Shown: positions 61,620 to 64,000 of the stretch, piece by piece
Layout: every line of letters begins with the position of its first letter
Numbering within the stretch: the first letter of the stretch is position 1
Source: Aliiglaciecola sp. M165
Lineage (GTDB): Bacteria > Pseudomonadota > Gammaproteobacteria > Enterobacterales > Alteromonadaceae
Direction of reading: 5' to 3'
DNA: 64,000 nucleotides
Assembly (NCBI RefSeq): GCF_007197995.1
Contig: NZ_VKKH01000002.1
Span: 124,001 to 188,000, forward strand
Made by a program: the position numbers and the translations under genes
The notes under the pieces: generated by a model
What the model was told of the DNA's origin: nothing
Seen by the model: the letters and a program-made list of their open reading frames with translations, nothing else
Database searches by the model: none

Positions 61620-62258
61620 ATGACACGCTCAACTAGAAAAGGAGATGCGCTGGCGCAATTGCTGCATTCTGAGGGTATTGCCAACCAAAACGTGTTAAAT
61701 GCAATAGCAGCAACACCTAGAGAGCTATTTTTACCCGATGCATTGCATCACAAAGCCTACCAAAACACTGCACTGCCAATTGGTCAGGGGCAAACCATTT
61801 CTCAGCCCTACATCGTAGCCCGAATGACCGAGCTACTGCTAGATTCGGCTGCGCCGAATAATAAAGTGCTGGAAATTGGTACGGGATCTGGCTATCAAAC
61901 TGCGATTTTAGCGCAATTGTTTGAAAAGGTGTTTAGTGTCGAAAGAATTAAAGCACTGCAATTCCAAGCAAAAAGACGAATGAATCAATTAGACCTGCAC
62001 AACGTTGCCATGAAACACGGTGATGGCTGGAAAGGCTGGGCCAACAAAGGCCCTTTTGATGGCATTATTGTCACTGCTGCGGCCGCGCATATGCCAACAG
62101 ATTTATACCAACAGTTAAACGACGGTGGCATGTTGGTCATCCCTGTAGGTACTGAAGAGCAAAAGCTCCATTGCGTGGTCCGCGATGGTGAGGAATTTCA
62201 TTCCAGTATCGTTGAGTCGGTACGTTTTGTGCCGTTAGTTGCTGGCGATATTATTTAA
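61620..62258 (+). CDS. pcm: Protein-L-isoaspartate O-methyltransferase
   Basis: Pcm repairs isoaspartyl residues using S-adenosylmethionine. This 212-residue protein has [21 protein letters not shown], the SAM-binding [15 protein letters not shown] and [15 protein letters not shown], and the end VRFVPLV. The ATG chosen has AAGGAA upstream; another ATG 19 bases before is out of frame. It follows surE by 44 bases. Confidence 0.96.
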   Translation: MTRSTRKGDALAQLLHSEGIANQNVLNAIAATPRELFLPDALHHKAYQNTALPIGQGQTISQPYIVARMTELLLDSAAPNNKVLEIGTGSGYQTAILAQLFEKVFSVERIKALQFQAKRRMNQLDLHNVAMKHGDGWKGWANKGPFDGIIVTAAAAHMPTDLYQQLNDGGMLVIPVGTEEQKLHCVVRDGEEFHSSIVESVRFVPLVAGDII

Positions 62259-62269
62259 TAAGGAAAAAC

Positions 62270-63214
62270 ATGGAACCTGTGGTAAGAGACACCAAAGGAT
62301 ACATTGGATTAGGCTTAAGAGGCATGTTGATGGGCGCCGCAGACGCGGTGCCTGGTGTATCTGGTGGCACTATTGCGTTCATGACCGGGATTTACGAAGA
62401 ACTTATTTATTCGCTAAAACAATGTGGTCCATTGGCACTTAGTATCCTGTTCAAGCGAGGAATTGGCGCGGCCTGGCAACATATTAACGGCACCTTTTTA
62501 CTTTGCGTGTTTGGTGGAATTATTGCGAGTATTATTTCCATTTCACATGTCATGGTTTTCTTACTGGACAATTACCCAGACTTATTGTGGTCATTTTTCT
62601 TTGGACTGATATTGGCGGCCGTATGGAGCGTGGTTCAACATATTCCAAAATGGCACGCGGGAGTGGTCGTCTCATTTGTTTTGGGTGCCGCCATCGCATT
62701 TTACATTACGACCATCACGCCAACTAGCATTGAATCAACACCGCTTATCGTGTTGCTGTCGGGCATGATTGCCATCACAGCGATGATATTACCTGGTATT
62801 TCGGGTAGCTTTATACTGTTGCTATTAGGTATGTACGCGCCAATGCTTAATGCTGTTAAGTCACTGCAATTTGGTACTTTGGCAATATTTGCTGGAGGCT
62901 GTGCATTAGGATTATTGCTGTTTTCTCGTGTTTTGAACTGGATGTTCGAAAAACATAAGATCCTAACCTTGGCGTTATTAGGTGGATTTATGTTGGGGTC
63001 CTTGAACAAAGTATGGCCCTGGAAACTGACACTGGAATCTATTGTTGACCGGCATGGCAAAGTCATTCCACTAGTGGAGCAAAATGTTTTGCCCAGTACC
63101 TTTGAAGCAGCTACCAATCAGTCTTCGCACCTAACCTTGTCAATCTCATTGATGCTTGTCGGGGTATTCATGGTTTTTCTGTTAGAAAAGCTCGGTAATA
63201 AAACCGGTAACTAA
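62270..63214 (+). CDS. DUF368 membrane protein, putative undecaprenyl-phosphate translocase
   Basis: This 314-residue protein has eight or nine transmembrane helices. The signature GMLMGAADAVPGVSGGTIAF occurs near the start and is partly repeated as ILPGISGSFILLLLGMY in the second half, an inverted-repeat transporter pattern. DUF368 proteins (PopT type) have been reported to flip undecaprenyl phosphate back across the cytoplasmic membrane for reuse in wall and polysaccharide synthesis. AAGGA lies before the start. Its position between pcm and nlpD ties it to cell-envelope genes but departs from the E. coli order. Confidence 0.88.
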   Translation: MEPVVRDTKGYIGLGLRGMLMGAADAVPGVSGGTIAFMTGIYEELIYSLKQCGPLALSILFKRGIGAAWQHINGTFLLCVFGGIIASIISISHVMVFLLDNYPDLLWSFFFGLILAAVWSVVQHIPKWHAGVVVSFVLGAAIAFYITTITPTSIESTPLIVLLSGMIAITAMILPGISGSFILLLLGMYAPMLNAVKSLQFGTLAIFAGGCALGLLLFSRVLNWMFEKHKILTLALLGGFMLGSLNKVWPWKLTLESIVDRHGKVIPLVEQNVLPSTFEAATNQSSHLTLSISLMLVGVFMVFLLEKLGNKTGN

Positions 63215-63244
63215 CCCCGAATATGTTTTAAAGCGAGAATAGAT

Positions 63245-64000
63245 TTGCACAAAAATACACTGATAAAATGCAAACTTCTCGCCGCATCAATCGTAGCCAT
63301 ACTATTGCTGGCTTCCTGCTCATCTAGGGATACACCTGCCCCTGTTATTGAATTGTATCAAGGCAAAGATTTTAGAGACTTTGAGCAGGATAGTTTTTCC
63401 GGTGACAAATATCTCGTTCAGAAGGGAGATACGCTGTTCTCGATTGCCTGGTATTCGGGTAATGATTATCGTGATTTAGCCCGTGCAAACAACATCTCGG
63501 CACCTTATCCTATATACCCTGGGCAAGAAATAGTGCTGAATTTTTCGCCACTTAGTGAAAAGCCTCGTGAAAAAGATACTCCTGGTCAGACCACAAAAAC
63601 AAATGCAAATAGGACAGTTGACCGACCCGCAAAGCAGGCGTATGGTGAAAGTAACAAAGATGTTAACAAACGAAACAATCGTTCAAAAAGCGAAGCATTT
63701 CCAAGTAAAGTAGAACGTTGGTTGTGGCCCTCTAAAGGCCAATTAATATCAAAATTTTCACTCTCAGAACAAGGCAGTAAAGGAATTGAAATCAAAGGTA
63801 AGCGAGGCGATAACGTCCTAGCTGCTGCTGATGGCAAGGTTGTATACACTGGCAACGCGCTGAGAGGTTATGGTCAATTGATCATAATAAAGCACTCTGA
63901 ATCGTATTTGAGTGCTTATGCACACAACGATAGTGTTCTTGTTAAAGAACAACAATGGATTAAAGCGGGGCAAAAAATCGCCTCGATGGGAAGTACAGGT
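63245..64000 (+). CDS. nlpD: Murein hydrolase activator NlpD, 3' end beyond window
   Basis: This is an outer-membrane lipoprotein that activates amidase AmiC during division. 252 codons are seen, with no stop before the edge. The start is TTG, since no in-frame ATG precedes the signal peptide; the lipobox is LASC (about residues 22-25). A LysM domain (YLVQKGDTLFSIAWYSGND) spans about 55-100, a low-complexity Lys/Asn/Arg linker follows, and then a LytM/M23 domain. There the metal His is absent at IEIKG (normally HxGxD), the degenerate state of NlpD-type activators. It belongs with surE-pcm in front of rpoS in many gammaproteobacteria. Confidence 0.92.
   Translation, partial: MHKNTLIKCKLLAASIVAILLLASCSSRDTPAPVIELYQGKDFRDFEQDSFSGDKYLVQKGDTLFSIAWYSGNDYRDLARANNISAPYPIYPGQEIVLNFSPLSEKPREKDTPGQTTKTNANRTVDRPAKQAYGESNKDVNKRNNRSKSEAFPSKVERWLWPSKGQLISKFSLSEQGSKGIEIKGKRGDNVLAAADGKVVYTGNALRGYGQLIIIKHSESYLSAYAHNDSVLVKEQQWIKAGQKIASMGSTG

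Overview
The window reads as chromosomal DNA of a marine gammaproteobacterium, most likely an Alteromonadaceae member of the Glaciecola/Paraglaciecola/Aliiglaciecola kind. This is an inference from gene order and protein style; no rRNA is present. Supporting it are the block ftsB-ispD-ispF-truD-surE-pcm-(DUF368)-nlpD, the block rppH-ptsP-TSUP-lgt-thyA with mutH opposite, rapA next to rluA, and the divergent ygiF/ygiM-type pair. Base composition is moderately AT-rich and even. No tRNA, rRNA, insertion sequence, prophage or CRISPR array was seen.

Left part (1-18 kb), signalling and stress. A tandem-Usp protein is followed by two divergent sigma-54 activators whose receiver domains have lost the phospho-acceptor Asp, a membrane endonuclease/exonuclease/phosphatase protein and an MscS channel. 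Then comes a minus-strand series headed by cti (cis/trans fatty-acid isomerase): an NtrC-type regulator, a 78-residue stand-alone histidine-kinase dimerisation domain, a CHASE3 kinase, an Rcp1-type receiver and a REC-kinase-REC-REC hybrid. A DUF2391 membrane protein and a PIN-PhoH ATPase follow.

Middle (18-37 kb), mostly housekeeping. It holds rapA-rluA, a DUF3530 protein and an AmpG-like permease. A diguanylate cyclase and a receiver-CheC/CheX protein sit behind thyA, lgt, TSUP, ptsP and rppH. YhhN and mutH lie on the other strand. Next is a HAMP kinase/NtrC pair flanked by two exported proteins: a PEP-CTERM protein with a sigma-54 promoter and an upstream inverted repeat, and a periplasmic protein with CCCCATATG repeats and a weaker sigma-54-like site.

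Right-middle (38-51 kb), accessory metabolism. It holds ChaC, a lipoprotein-anchored methyltransferase-like protein, an aldehyde dehydrogenase with an acetolactate-synthase-like ThDP enzyme, and a DJ-1/PfpI protein with a TetR regulator next to a 20-bp perfect inverted repeat. A compact three-gene system follows: a retropepsin-like lipoprotein, an inactive-transglutaminase/7TM protein and an ATP-grasp glutamate-ligase-like enzyme. A membrane-anchored AraC regulator comes after it, then the CYTH-CHAD and SH3 proteins.

Right end (51-64 kb): PutA without a DNA-binding domain, a TIGR03546/TIGR03545 membrane pair, and the ftsB to nlpD housekeeping block, in which a DUF368 (undecaprenyl-phosphate translocase family) gene sits between pcm and nlpD. 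nlpD runs off the window.

The best candidates for under-described biology are the retropepsin/transglutaminase/ATP-grasp cassette, the cti-linked phosphorelay, and the kinase/NtrC locus with promoter-proximal enhancer-like repeats on both sides.
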